The notes beneath the pieces are model-generated. The model was not told the origin of the DNA. It did not search any database and saw nothing but the letters and a program-made list of their open reading frames with translations. This document shows, one piece after another, positions 6,672-15,558 of a stretch of DNA of 64,000 nucleotides (positions are counted from its first letter, which is position 1; every line of letters starts with the position of its first letter). The position numbers were made by a program, and so were the translations under genes. This DNA comes from an uncultured bacterium (GTDB taxonomy: Bacteria > Cyanobacteriota > Vampirovibrionia > Gastranaerophilales > Gastranaerophilaceae): positions 1 through 64,000 of the forward strand of contig CASFGO010000013.1 of NCBI GenBank assembly GCA_949294335.1, given 5' to 3'.

Positions 6672-7595
6672 ATGTCTTATTATGCAACTTTTTTGAAAAA
6701 AATCCCCAAAATAAAACGGTTTCTGGATAACGATTGTTCTGACCAGATATATCACTATACTAAACCAGAAAAACTGTTAAACATAATCTCAAACAAAACT
6801 TTGAGATTATCTAATGTGCTTTATCTAAACGATAAAGCCGAAGTATCATACACTTATAGGCTTATTGTTGATTTAATAAAAGAAAATCCTCAATTAAATA
6901 ATGAACTATATAGCAAAGTAATTGAGTATTTTACAAAAAAATACAAACACATAATTGATGGAGATAATGAATTATACCAACAAGAATATTACACAATATC
7001 CTTTTCAACAGAAAAAGATAATTTAATTCTTTGGAACAATTATTCTAAAGAAAAAACTTATACAGGATACAACCTTGGTTTTGACATCAACGATTTAATG
7101 TGTGATATCTACAAAAAGCAATATAACGCAATATGTGGCTGTATCATATATGATGAAAAGAAACAAAAAGCAATAATTAGAGCTATTTTAAAACATTGGA
7201 ATAAAAAGTATGAAAGAGCATTATCAGCTTTAAAATATAAAAAATTAGCTAAAAAATTAAGACTTGAGAACATAACATTTGAATTAATTGATATTTTGAG
7301 TTTAATAAGTGTATTCTTTAAAAAGAATGAGTTTCAAGATGAAGAAGAATACAGAATAGTAATTGTTAATCATACTCAGTTTGGAGAATTACCAGAACCT
7401 ACAAAAATTATTGAAAAAAATGGTTTATTTGTTCCATATATCGAATATAAATTTCCTAAAAGGGCTTTAAAATCAATTAATATAGGTCCTACAATGAACG
7501 AAAGTATATTCTACACAAGCACAAATAGAATGTTATTAAATTTTGGATACGATAAAGTTGATGTTAGTTGGTCTAAAATTCCTTTAAGGTATTAA
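6672..7595 (+). CDS. DUF2971-family protein
   Basis: A 307-residue protein with the DUF2971 pattern: IYHYTKPEKLLNIISNKTLRLSNVLYLND near the N-terminus, then ISFSTEKDNLILWNNYS and GYNLGFDI, and late EFQDEEEYRIVI. The function of the family is not established; members often occur singly or in accessory and phage-defence settings. It has no good ribosome site, and TATAAT lies 9 nt before the ATG. No signal peptide. It lies between an HNH-like protein and an FKA protein, both accessory-type genes. Confidence 0.78.
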   Translation: MSYYATFLKKIPKIKRFLDNDCSDQIYHYTKPEKLLNIISNKTLRLSNVLYLNDKAEVSYTYRLIVDLIKENPQLNNELYSKVIEYFTKKYKHIIDGDNELYQQEYYTISFSTEKDNLILWNNYSKEKTYTGYNLGFDINDLMCDIYKKQYNAICGCIIYDEKKQKAIIRAILKHWNKKYERALSALKYKKLAKKLRLENITFELIDILSLISVFFKKNEFQDEEEYRIVIVNHTQFGELPEPTKIIEKNGLFVPYIEYKFPKRALKSINIGPTMNESIFYTSTNRMLLNFGYDKVDVSWSKIPLRY

Positions 7596-7655
7596 TATTT
7601 GTAAAGAATATTGAAAAATTAGGCAATTCTTATTTTCAGACAATTTAAATGATGT

Positions 7656-8234
7656 ATGGATAACGTATCATTTAAAGCTCGACTAAGACCAACAACAATG
7701 AAAGAATTTACAGAAGCAACTGCTGATATCTATCGTAGAGCCTCTGTTGAATACCCTTGGACAGCTAAAGAAACTATTAAAGCAGCTAAAGCATATACAA
7801 CAGATATTCTTGATTGCACTGCAGGTGGCATTGTTGATGAAACAGGTAAGAATGTTGTTTTATTCCACATCTGCCCAACTCAACCTCAAAATTTCAATTT
7901 CGAAGAAATAGAAAAACATATTATGAGTTTTGTAGAAGAGGGGAAAGGAAAGCTAAAAGGTTTTCTTCTTGGATCACAAAAAATGTTCCACGATTCTGAA
8001 ATGATGTTTAAAAGATTACACCGAATGCTTAGAAATAGAAACATCCCTACAACTATTATCAAAGGAAATAAAGATGATAAAAGTCACATCTTATATAATG
8101 CCGCAAAAGATGAATGGTTAGTATCAAACTTTGCAATAAACCAAAAATTACATAATGGCGAAAAAGACGCTAAGAAAATATTAACTGATTGCTTTGATGA
8201 AATTAAAATAGCTGAAGGAGATTTTATTCAATAG
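7656..8234 (+). CDS. FKA-motif protein with CheD-like deamidase triad
   Basis: 192 residues, opening MDNVSFKA (F6-K7-A8). The region from 45 to 75 matches CheD: T48, then C54 six residues later, then H71 seventeen residues after the cysteine, followed by P74. This has the same T-x5-C-x16-H spacing as the CheD catalytic residues. GFLLGSQKMF and RNRNIPTTIIKGN then resemble the later GG and RN segments of CheD. CheD deamidates receptor glutamines, and related folds occur in deamidating toxins. No chemotaxis genes are nearby, so another target is likely. Fold assignment and activity are inferred. Confidence 0.6.
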   Translation: MDNVSFKARLRPTTMKEFTEATADIYRRASVEYPWTAKETIKAAKAYTTDILDCTAGGIVDETGKNVVLFHICPTQPQNFNFEEIEKHIMSFVEEGKGKLKGFLLGSQKMFHDSEMMFKRLHRMLRNRNIPTTIIKGNKDDKSHILYNAAKDEWLVSNFAINQKLHNGEKDAKKILTDCFDEIKIAEGDFIQ

Positions 8235-8292
8235 CAAAAATTATTTTTAGATGTTTTTATGCATATAACGACTTATAAACTGAGGTGATTAT

Positions 8293-10272
8293 ATGCAAAT
8301 CTCAAGAATTAATTATACCAACAACATAAATAAAATTAGCAACATAAAAAATAATCAGATTAATTCTCTTCAAACGATAACTCAAGATAGATTTGAAAAA
8401 CAAAATAATTACAATGGAATACATTTTTTAGGTGTAAATAAAAAAGGACAAGTTAAACAAAGAGCAATGTTCTGTCATATAACGGCTCTACCAGGAACAC
8501 GTTCATACTGTGGACAATTTATTGATCCTGAAACTGATAAATTTATCGATTTTTTATCTAAATCTAAACAAACTCATTGGATAATGAACCCATTATCAGC
8601 AGTTGGAAAAGATTTATCACCATATAATGCTAGTGGAAGATTTAGTAGAAACAAATATCTAGTAAACCTAGGAGAATGTACAAAAGAAGAATATGGCAAA
8701 ATACTTAAACCTAAAGACCTTCCAGATGATGTAACATCCCCTGTTTTTACCCTTGAAATGTTACAAACACAAAAAGATCCAAGATTTAAAAAAGCATATA
8801 ACAATTTTAAAAAACTTCCTGAAACAACTCCAATAAAACAAGAATACAATCAATTCTGCAAAGATAAAGGTGATTTATGGCTAGATACATATTCTACATA
8901 TAATGCACTAAGCAAAAGACACGGAGACAACTGGCATGAGTGGCCAAAAGAATTAATAATGCTACCAGATAAATCAAGAGAAACAGGCAAACCTCTTTTA
9001 GATTTAACACTATCAACATTAAAAGAAAATGGATATTCAAATGAAGTAAATGATGTAAAGGAAGATATTGGATTATACAAATTTGAACAATTCCTATTTG
9101 ATAAACAGTTTAAACAATTTAATAAAAAATTAGCAGATAAAAAAATAAGACCAATATTCGATTTAGGTATCGGTATAAATCCTAACGGTGTTGATACTTG
9201 GGCCAATAAAGATATCTTTCTTTTTGATAAAGATTTTAATCCAACAAAAGTTGCTGGATGCCCTCCAGAAGATGCTTTTCCAAATACCCAATATTGGGGT
9301 TTCCCTTTATATAACTATGATTCCCCAAGATTTTGGGATTATCAAGAAAAATCTCTTAAACAACTTCTTAGTGAAGGAGATCTAAGACTTGACCACTTTG
9401 TTGGATACATTAATCGTGCAGAAATTCCAACAGAATATAAAAAAGATGATGGAACAATATTAAAAGGAGAAGACATATTTAAACCTAAAGAAAAAGGTGG
9501 AATGGGCCCTGATTTCTTTGATCCTAAATGGATAGTTAATCTTCAAGATAAAAGAAATAAAAAAGGTGAAAATATGTTTGACCTATTATGTCGTGTAGCA
9601 AAGGAACAAGGTTTAAAACCAGAAGACTGTTACACATTAGAAAGTCTTGGACCATTATCAGAAACAAAAGCTTATAAAGAATTTGATAAAAAACACGGCG
9701 AAAACTTTGTAACACAAAGAATTCCTATTGCTTTAGGTATCGGCAAATCAATAAACAAAGCACAACCTAATAATTCATCAAATCCAAAAAACTTGAATCA
9801 ATACAATGTAACTCTATTAACTGGAAATCACGATTATGCATCACTACGAGAATACGTTGATTTACTCTTAACAGAAAAACCAAAAACATATAAAGATGGA
9901 GATAATTCGCCTAAATTATTTAGAGAATTTTGTAAAAAAGAATTAAAATTAAATAATAAACAAATGGAAGATAAAGAAAATGTCGCTAAAAAAACATTAA
10001 TTTGGCACTATCAACAACCGGTTAAAAGAGTTGACACAACCATATCAGACGCCTTAGGAATATATTTTAGACCTAATTACCCAGGACACTGGTTAGGTGA
10101 AGAAGATGTATATCTAAAGAAACCTGAACCACACGCACTTGTTAGACCTTGGAGTAATGTATTTGAAAAAGGTTTCTTAAATAAACCTAAAACAAATCCT
10201 CCAGGATTAAACCCAGGATATAAAGAAAAAGCTGATGAATACATTAAATCAATGCAGGACTTATTTGAATAA
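8293..10272 (+). CDS. malQ: GH77 4-alpha-glucanotransferase with N-terminal FLG motif
   Basis: 659 residues. After a 45-residue N/Q/I-rich leader ending in F45-L46-G47, the GH77 barrel begins with the MalQ-type opening HITALPGTRSYCGQF and WIMNPLSAVGKDLSPYNASGRF. The catalytic residues are D367 (RLDHFVGY), E450 (TLESLG) and D514 (GNHDY). MalQ/amylomaltase moves glucan segments between maltodextrins and helps recycle glycogen. The leader is an addition relative to ordinary MalQ and carries a variant of the tag seen on neighbours. GAGGTGAT precedes the ATG. Confidence 0.88.
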   Translation: MQISRINYTNNINKISNIKNNQINSLQTITQDRFEKQNNYNGIHFLGVNKKGQVKQRAMFCHITALPGTRSYCGQFIDPETDKFIDFLSKSKQTHWIMNPLSAVGKDLSPYNASGRFSRNKYLVNLGECTKEEYGKILKPKDLPDDVTSPVFTLEMLQTQKDPRFKKAYNNFKKLPETTPIKQEYNQFCKDKGDLWLDTYSTYNALSKRHGDNWHEWPKELIMLPDKSRETGKPLLDLTLSTLKENGYSNEVNDVKEDIGLYKFEQFLFDKQFKQFNKKLADKKIRPIFDLGIGINPNGVDTWANKDIFLFDKDFNPTKVAGCPPEDAFPNTQYWGFPLYNYDSPRFWDYQEKSLKQLLSEGDLRLDHFVGYINRAEIPTEYKKDDGTILKGEDIFKPKEKGGMGPDFFDPKWIVNLQDKRNKKGENMFDLLCRVAKEQGLKPEDCYTLESLGPLSETKAYKEFDKKHGENFVTQRIPIALGIGKSINKAQPNNSSNPKNLNQYNVTLLTGNHDYASLREYVDLLLTEKPKTYKDGDNSPKLFREFCKKELKLNNKQMEDKENVAKKTLIWHYQQPVKRVDTTISDALGIYFRPNYPGHWLGEEDVYLKKPEPHALVRPWSNVFEKGFLNKPKTNPPGLNPGYKEKADEYIKSMQDLFE

Positions 10273-10334
10273 ATTTATACACACTTTGTAAACTTATGTA
10301 AATCTCCTGAATATAAAATAACAATTTCTCACAA

Positions 10335-10355
10335 TGTATATACTTTATATATACA
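10335..10355 (+). promoter_or_regulatory. Palindrome upstream of 10377
   Basis: TGTATATA (10335-10342) and TATATACA (10348-10355) form an inverted repeat around 5 bases, about 20 nt before the gene. It could be an operator, but in AT-rich DNA it may also be chance. Confidence 0.3.
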
Positions 10356-10376
10356 TAGAATATAAGGAGATAATTT

Positions 10377-10970
10377 ATGGTACAAGGTCCAAAAGGAACA
10401 ACATCAGTGAAATTTAGCTACGATGATGCAGGCAAAAAAGTAACAAGAGAAATCAATGTTCAACATGGGATTCAAATCGATTTTAGTGGATCAACAAAAG
10501 TAGAAAATGGTAAATATCATATAGGTTCCGATGGAGCTATATATAACGATAAAGGAGATAAAGTAGACGTAATAAAAACTACAAAAGAACAAATGGCTGC
10601 ACTAGAAGGTATGTCTATGGTTGCAGAAGAAGCAGGAAGTAATGCACAAAAAGGGAAATTTATCTTAACCGATGCAGATATTAATGCAGCAATGACAGAT
10701 GAAGGAGGTCAAAAAAGTTCTTTAACTGTAAATATGCGAGAAAATGCACTCGGAGGCAATAAAAGAACACACTACAAAGACGGTCAATGGGATACAAGAG
10801 CAAAAATGTCAACAGGAGTATACTCTACAAGACTGACAGGTAATGGAAATGCTTCATATGTAGAAGTTTCATCTGATAGAACAAAAAAAACTGCAGAAGC
10901 AAGAAATGAAGCAGCTTGGGCAGAAAAACATCCTATTTTAAATTTCTTTAAAACAACTTTTGGATTATAA
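10377..10970 (+). CDS. Unknown soluble protein, strand-rich
   Basis: 197 residues with a strong ribosome site (AAGGAGATAA). I recognise no family. The first ~70 residues look like beta strands (VKFSYDD, REINVQHGIQIDFSG, KYHIGSDGAIYNDKGDKV). The middle and end are richer in K, T and N, and the protein closes with a hydrophobic HPILNFFKTTFGL. No signal peptide. GAIYNDKGDKV resembles short repeats in secreted or structural proteins, but this is weak. A terminator follows, so it forms a single-gene transcript. Confidence 0.6.
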   Translation: MVQGPKGTTSVKFSYDDAGKKVTREINVQHGIQIDFSGSTKVENGKYHIGSDGAIYNDKGDKVDVIKTTKEQMAALEGMSMVAEEAGSNAQKGKFILTDADINAAMTDEGGQKSSLTVNMRENALGGNKRTHYKDGQWDTRAKMSTGVYSTRLTGNGNASYVEVSSDRTKKTAEARNEAAWAEKHPILNFFKTTFGL

Positions 10971-10993
10971 AACTTATAATATTATAAATATCT

Positions 10994-11036
10994 AAAAGAC
11001 TTGAAATAATAAAAAATATTTTCAAGTCTTTTTAGC
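10994..11036 (+). terminator. Terminator
   Basis: A 13-base arm pair (10994-11006 and 11020-11032) followed by T residues, 23 nt after the stop of the unknown gene. Confidence 0.85.
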
Positions 11037-11133
11037 ATTTTAATTTAATATTAAAATAATATAAAAAAAAAATAAAATTTTCTTATTTGTACTATACTAG
11101 ATATGTTAATAAAACAAATAAGGAGCGAGATTA

Positions 11134-11937
11134 ATGATAGATAAAACAGCAATAATTGATCCTTCAGCACAAATCGCAGAAGATGCAATTATAGGACCGA
11201 ATGTTGTTATTGGTAAAAATGTAAAAATAGGTTCAAAAACAAGAGTAATCGCCAATGCATATATAGAATATGCAGAAATTGGTGAAGGGTGTACAATATC
11301 ACCTTTTGCAACAATTGGATCAGAACCTCAAGACTTAGGTTACAAAGGCGAAGAAACAAAAGTTGTTATTGGTGACGGAACTATCATTAAAGAGAATGTT
11401 ACAATCCATAGAGGTGCTGCTTGTGGAGATTTTACAACAAGAGTTGGTAAAAAATGTTTATTAATGGTTGGATCTCACGTTGCTCACAACTGTGTATTAG
11501 AAGATGAAGTAATCTTAGCTAACTTAGTTACCCTTGGTGGTCACGTCCATGTTGGTTTTGGTGCTTTTGTTGGTGGAATGAGTGTATTCCATCAAAATAT
11601 TAGAATAGGTAAAATGGCAATCATTAGTGGCTTCTCTGCTGCTCGCCAAGATATCCTTCCTTATTCTAAAGGAGAAGGTCGTCCACCTGTTCCGCGTGGA
11701 TTAAATGTAGTTGCACTTAAACGCAGAGGAGTTTCTCAAGAAGAAAGAACTGTTGCTAATGAAGCATTTAAACTTCTTATTTCTGAAGAGTATAACACAT
11801 CTCAAGCAATTGAAAAAATCAGAAAAGAATTGCCTCAAAATAAATATGTTGATGATATGATTGAGTTTATTAAATCTTCAAAAAGAGGAGTTACATTAAA
11901 ATCTCATAAATCTGGTTATCAATCATTAGAAGATTAA
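11134..11937 (+). CDS. lpxA: LpxA, acyl-ACP:UDP-GlcNAc O-acyltransferase
   Basis: 267 residues; catalyses the first step of lipid A synthesis in the cytoplasm. Left-handed beta-helix hexapeptide repeats fill the first ~190 residues. EPQDLGYKGE and TIHRG match LpxA. The catalytic region GSHVAHNC supplies H115 and H118 (the second corresponds to E. coli H125), followed by LANLVTLGGHV and GGMSVFHQ. It stands alone here, not with lpxB, lpxD or fabZ. Its presence indicates a lipid A-type outer membrane. AGGAGCGAG precedes the ATG. Confidence 0.95.
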   Translation: MIDKTAIIDPSAQIAEDAIIGPNVVIGKNVKIGSKTRVIANAYIEYAEIGEGCTISPFATIGSEPQDLGYKGEETKVVIGDGTIIKENVTIHRGAACGDFTTRVGKKCLLMVGSHVAHNCVLEDEVILANLVTLGGHVHVGFGAFVGGMSVFHQNIRIGKMAIISGFSAARQDILPYSKGEGRPPVPRGLNVVALKRRGVSQEERTVANEAFKLLISEEYNTSQAIEKIRKELPQNKYVDDMIEFIKSSKRGVTLKSHKSGYQSLED

Positions 11938-11940
11938 TAA

Positions 11941-11975
11941 AAAATGGTTCTTATAAAAAGAACCATTTTTTTTAC
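11941..11975. terminator. Bidirectional terminator
   Basis: A 12-bp perfect stem (11941-11952 and 11958-11969) between convergent lpxA and the exported protein gene, with A and T runs on either side. Confidence 0.9.
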
Positions 11976-12541
11976 CAAGTTTTTATTTCTTTTTCTACTA
12001 ACTCAGGAATAATCGTTTTATTTATACTTTCTAACCATTTCTTTTGATTATCAGGAAGAACTGCTTTCATTTTCATAGCTTCTTCCTGATTATTTAATGG
12101 GTACTTATGTGCAAATTGTATTGCAACTATACCTTTTTTAGCAATAGGTTTTTCTGCCTTAAAAATATTTTGCTCTAAATACCTAGATTTTTCTGTTTCT
12201 CCAATTAACATAAAATTAGCAATCGCAATATCTTCTTTATCATTATATAAAACTTGTGTATCTAAAGGAGTTTGTTTACTTGCTGCACTTGCTAATGCAT
12301 TAACATAATCTAATGGTTTTTTATAAGATTTAATATAATAAACCCCTATTAAATCAGTCCAATTATCACCATTTTCATTTCCTTTAAAATATTCATTCAT
12401 ATATGATTTAGTTTCTTTTGAATATGAACTATACTTCAAAGTATACAAAGTGCCATTAAATTTAATCGTAGGTTGGTTAATTTGAGCAAATACATTACAT
12501 CCTAGAAATAAAACAATTAGAGTTATTAATATTTTTTTCAT
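11972..12541 (-). CDS. Exported protein co-transcribed with creD, unknown
   Basis: 189 residues with a clear signal peptide (MKKILITLIVLFLGCNVFA, cleavage near residue 19). The C in LGC is not a good lipobox. The mature part has strands and helices without a motif I recognise. Its ATG overlaps the creD stop by one base (TAATG), so the two are translationally coupled. A role in envelope integrity beside CreD is inferred from that coupling only. Confidence 0.75.
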   Translation of the reverse strand: MKKILITLIVLFLGCNVFAQINQPTIKFNGTLYTLKYSSYSKETKSYMNEYFKGNENGDNWTDLIGVYYIKSYKKPLDYVNALASAASKQTPLDTQVLYNDKEDIAIANFMLIGETEKSRYLEQNIFKAEKPIAKKGIVAIQFAHKYPLNNQEEAMKMKAVLPDNQKKWLESINKTIIPELVEKEIKTW

Positions 12542-13701
12542 TATTCATCCTTATACCATTTAATATCTCTTGTATAATACATAATCGCAATAATTGCAAC
12601 AAATAATCCTAAACTACCTATTAGAAGAGCAAAATCTTGTAAATTTAATACAGTATATAAATATGTGTATAATACTGCTAGAATTCCTGAAATAGTTTTT
12701 GCCATAATTTTATCTTTATCTGTTAAAACAAAGTAAGTGTAACCGCCTATGACAGATATAGTCATTACAGTTGCAATAAAATAAGCTAATCCAAAATGAA
12801 TAAATTCAGACATTGATAAAAGCAACATGTAAAATATAATCATTGAAAAACCAATTAAAGTATATTGGAATGGATGTATTTGTTTTATTTTTGATGCCAT
12901 TTCAAATAAGAAAAATGAAAGGAATGTCAATGCAATGAATAAGAATCCATATTTAATACATCTTACAGTCATTCTGTAACTATCAATAGGAGTTAAAAAC
13001 ATAATATCGCAAGAATTATTCATATCTTGAACTTCTGCTATATTCCAAGTTGCCTTATAACCATTTTTATTAATACCTTTTTCTGACGGGAAAAAATCTC
13101 CTTCAAAACTTGTATTTTTCCAATTACCTTCTACACTAATATTGTTATTAATTCCACCAACTTTAAAACTTATACCACATATTCCTCTTAATGTATATTG
13201 AGTTTTGAATGGTATTATTTTAGGAGCATTTGCTAAATTTATAATTCCTGAACTATTACCATTTAATAATTTTGTTCGTTTACCAATAAATCCTCTGATA
13301 TCAGAAACATTAAGTATTAATGTTGCATTTTCTTTGATATTTCCAGGGTTGATAAATGAACCATATGCTTCTACTTCTGTAGTATAAACAGGAATTTTAA
13401 AAATACCTTTCTTACGATATTCTGTTTTTATTTTTGATTGAATATTATAATCATATAGTTTTAGTGTTTCTCCATTTTTTAAGCGTAATTCCGGAGCCAT
13501 AATTGTTTGTTGATGCCCCCAAGACATCGCAACTTTTCCAATTGCTTCATTTTTGAAATTTTCGCGTTCTTTTATTGTATTTTCTACACAAAATAAAGGT
13601 ATTAGTAATAATAATAAAAACAGTATTATAATAAATAGCTTTTTCCCAATAGGATTCGATTCTTCAGTAAATTTCTCAATAAATTCATTATTTTCTTCCA
13701 T
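12541..13701 (-). CDS. creD: CreD-family inner membrane protein
   Basis: 386 residues. One N-terminal membrane segment (about 21-40), then a periplasmic domain of about 240 residues with the CreD features ENTIKER, FEGDFFPSE, NGYKATWNI and IDSYRMTVRCIKYG. About five to six membrane segments close the C-terminal third. CreD proteins belong to envelope-stress responses and are usually controlled by CreBC, which is absent here. The gene has a consensus sigma-70-type promoter and an AAGGAA ribosome site. Confidence 0.88.
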   Translation of the reverse strand: MEENNEFIEKFTEESNPIGKKLFIIILFLLLLLIPLFCVENTIKERENFKNEAIGKVAMSWGHQQTIMAPELRLKNGETLKLYDYNIQSKIKTEYRKKGIFKIPVYTTEVEAYGSFINPGNIKENATLILNVSDIRGFIGKRTKLLNGNSSGIINLANAPKIIPFKTQYTLRGICGISFKVGGINNNISVEGNWKNTSFEGDFFPSEKGINKNGYKATWNIAEVQDMNNSCDIMFLTPIDSYRMTVRCIKYGFLFIALTFLSFFLFEMASKIKQIHPFQYTLIGFSMIIFYMLLLSMSEFIHFGLAYFIATVMTISVIGGYTYFVLTDKDKIMAKTISGILAVLYTYLYTVLNLQDFALLIGSLGLFVAIIAIMYYTRDIKWYKDE

Positions 13702-13731
13702 AATTAATTCCTTTCAAAAAATATTTAGTTT

Positions 13732-13760
13732 ATTATAGCCACTTGGGTAATAATTGTCAA
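13732..13760 (-). promoter_or_regulatory. Consensus promoter of creD
   Basis: On the minus strand TTGACA, 17 bases, TATAAT: a perfect housekeeping promoter ending about 30 nt before the creD start. Confidence 0.85.
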
Positions 13761-13835
13761 CAAGTTTAATATATTTACATTTAAACTAATCTTTTTTGTA
13801 AAGAGATATTAATTTGGCTCTTTTTATTACTCCCT

Positions 13836-15551
13836 TTACCCCTCTTCTTGCATTACTCTTTGAGAAATTTTAAATACTGGTAAATCATTTCCAGCTTTTA
13901 TATCTTTAGGATTTGGGTTTTTTACCCATAAATCAATTGAATCTTCATTAATATATTGTTTTGAATTCTCTGCAATTATGTATTTTACAACATCTTTTGG
14001 TTTATCTTTATAGCCTTTTATATCAGCAAAATCGAGAACTTTCATAAAGTTATTTTTCATCACATAGAATGCATTTTCAACACCGCCTGTTTTATTTAAA
14101 ATCTTTGTTTCATTTGGATTAATAGGATATCCATTTTGTTTTTTTACGTCAATATCTTCATCAATTAAATCTTGATTTTTTAACTTTTTGATGTTTTCTT
14201 CTCCAATATCATCTTTTATTTTTTCTAAATTCTCTTTTGTAATCTTGTATCCAGTAAAATAGTTTGTAACATTTACGGATTCTAATCGATAAGATGTTCT
14301 AAAATTAACATCTGCATTACAACCTTGATGATCTAATTTCATATCAAGATTTTTAGGCACTACTCCATTTTGGAATAAAAGTACATCTCTTATTGTTAGA
14401 GGCTTTGTTTTATCTTTTCTCTTTTCACTTAAATAATACAAATCATATTTAAGAACATTTACTGTTCCTTTTACATCAGCGAATGCATCATGAGCATCAT
14501 CTAAATTCTTACAAAATAAAAATTTATATTGTTCTGATAATCTTTTTCTTGCACCTAAATATGGATGAATTCTTTGTTGCAAAATAAATGGGTCAATAAC
14601 TTTGTATGCTCGTTTAGGTTTAAGTTGTTCATCCGAATATTCATTATGCTCATTTATTGCATTGTTTAGCATTTTAATATCAAATTTTGAATTATAAGCA
14701 ACAATAATACCATTTTTCTTATTAAGGTAATTATTTACAAAAGGTTTTAAGACTTGTTCAATAACTGGTGCATCTTTTAAGTCTTCATCATAAATTCCGT
14801 GTACTGCAGAAGCTCCTTCTGGAATATGCATTTTAGGATTAATTAATTGACTATATCCACTGTCTTTTACAACTTCACCATTTTTTACTTGAATAGCACC
14901 AATTTGTATTATTTTATCTAACGGTTTTGAATAATCATCTGTATTAGTACCTGTTGTTTCTGTATCAAAAACAACACAATCAAGAATTAATTTTCCATTA
15001 TTATCTGTAATTGGAACATCTAATGATTTATGTTTTGACATATTCATTAATTCTTTTAAGTTTGTTGCAAAAGAAATATCATCAGTCGGTTTTTCATAAA
15101 GATTTTTAGCAGGTGGTTCTTTTACTTCTCTGGAATCTATTGAGTGAGAGGTTGCTAATGGTTTAGTTACATTATATTTATTAAATCTTTTAACCCAGCT
15201 TGTATCATTCGTTTCTGCTAAAGCATTTGCATGTTGAAACACATAAAAATCTGTTTCTGTTGCAGTATTCCAATCGAGAGGTTCTTTTGATAAGTTTTTC
15301 CACCCAACTTTATTGAAATCAAACCAAACACCATCTTGCATTAAGCCAGTACCTTGATATTTTTTGTCATTTACTTTTTTTATATAGTTATCTTCAAACC
15401 ATTGACCTTTAAATGTCATACTTACAGGAGGGTAATAATGATTTGATAATTGATTAATTTTAGGATTTGATACAGGTTTCATTTTTTCGCTTTTAGGTTT
15501 ATTAGCGATTGGTGCATAATAGTTTGATATTAAATTTGTTTGAATATTCAT
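13836..15551 (-). CDS. FKG-motif protein with DnaQ-type 3'-5' exonuclease domain
   Basis: 571 residues. The first ~50 are low-complexity (SNYYAPI, SNHYYPPV) and end in F47-K48-G49. A DEDDh exonuclease domain occupies about 190-385: FDTETTG (D196, E198), QIGAIQV, INPKMHIPEGASAVHGI, YNSKFDIKML and HDAFADVKGT. The flanking ~120 and ~180 residues are not recognised. DnaQ-like enzymes trim DNA or RNA 3' ends, but the long flanks make this unlike a polymerase proofreading subunit. It follows the PLD gene after 7 nt and is surely co-transcribed. No signal peptide. Confidence 0.8.
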   Translation of the reverse strand: MNIQTNLISNYYAPIANKPKSEKMKPVSNPKINQLSNHYYPPVSMTFKGQWFEDNYIKKVNDKKYQGTGLMQDGVWFDFNKVGWKNLSKEPLDWNTATETDFYVFQHANALAETNDTSWVKRFNKYNVTKPLATSHSIDSREVKEPPAKNLYEKPTDDISFATNLKELMNMSKHKSLDVPITDNNGKLILDCVVFDTETTGTNTDDYSKPLDKIIQIGAIQVKNGEVVKDSGYSQLINPKMHIPEGASAVHGIYDEDLKDAPVIEQVLKPFVNNYLNKKNGIIVAYNSKFDIKMLNNAINEHNEYSDEQLKPKRAYKVIDPFILQQRIHPYLGARKRLSEQYKFLFCKNLDDAHDAFADVKGTVNVLKYDLYYLSEKRKDKTKPLTIRDVLLFQNGVVPKNLDMKLDHQGCNADVNFRTSYRLESVNVTNYFTGYKITKENLEKIKDDIGEENIKKLKNQDLIDEDIDVKKQNGYPINPNETKILNKTGGVENAFYVMKNNFMKVLDFADIKGYKDKPKDVVKYIIAENSKQYINEDSIDLWVKNPNPKDIKAGNDLPVFKISQRVMQEEG

Positions 15552-15558
15552 AACTAAT

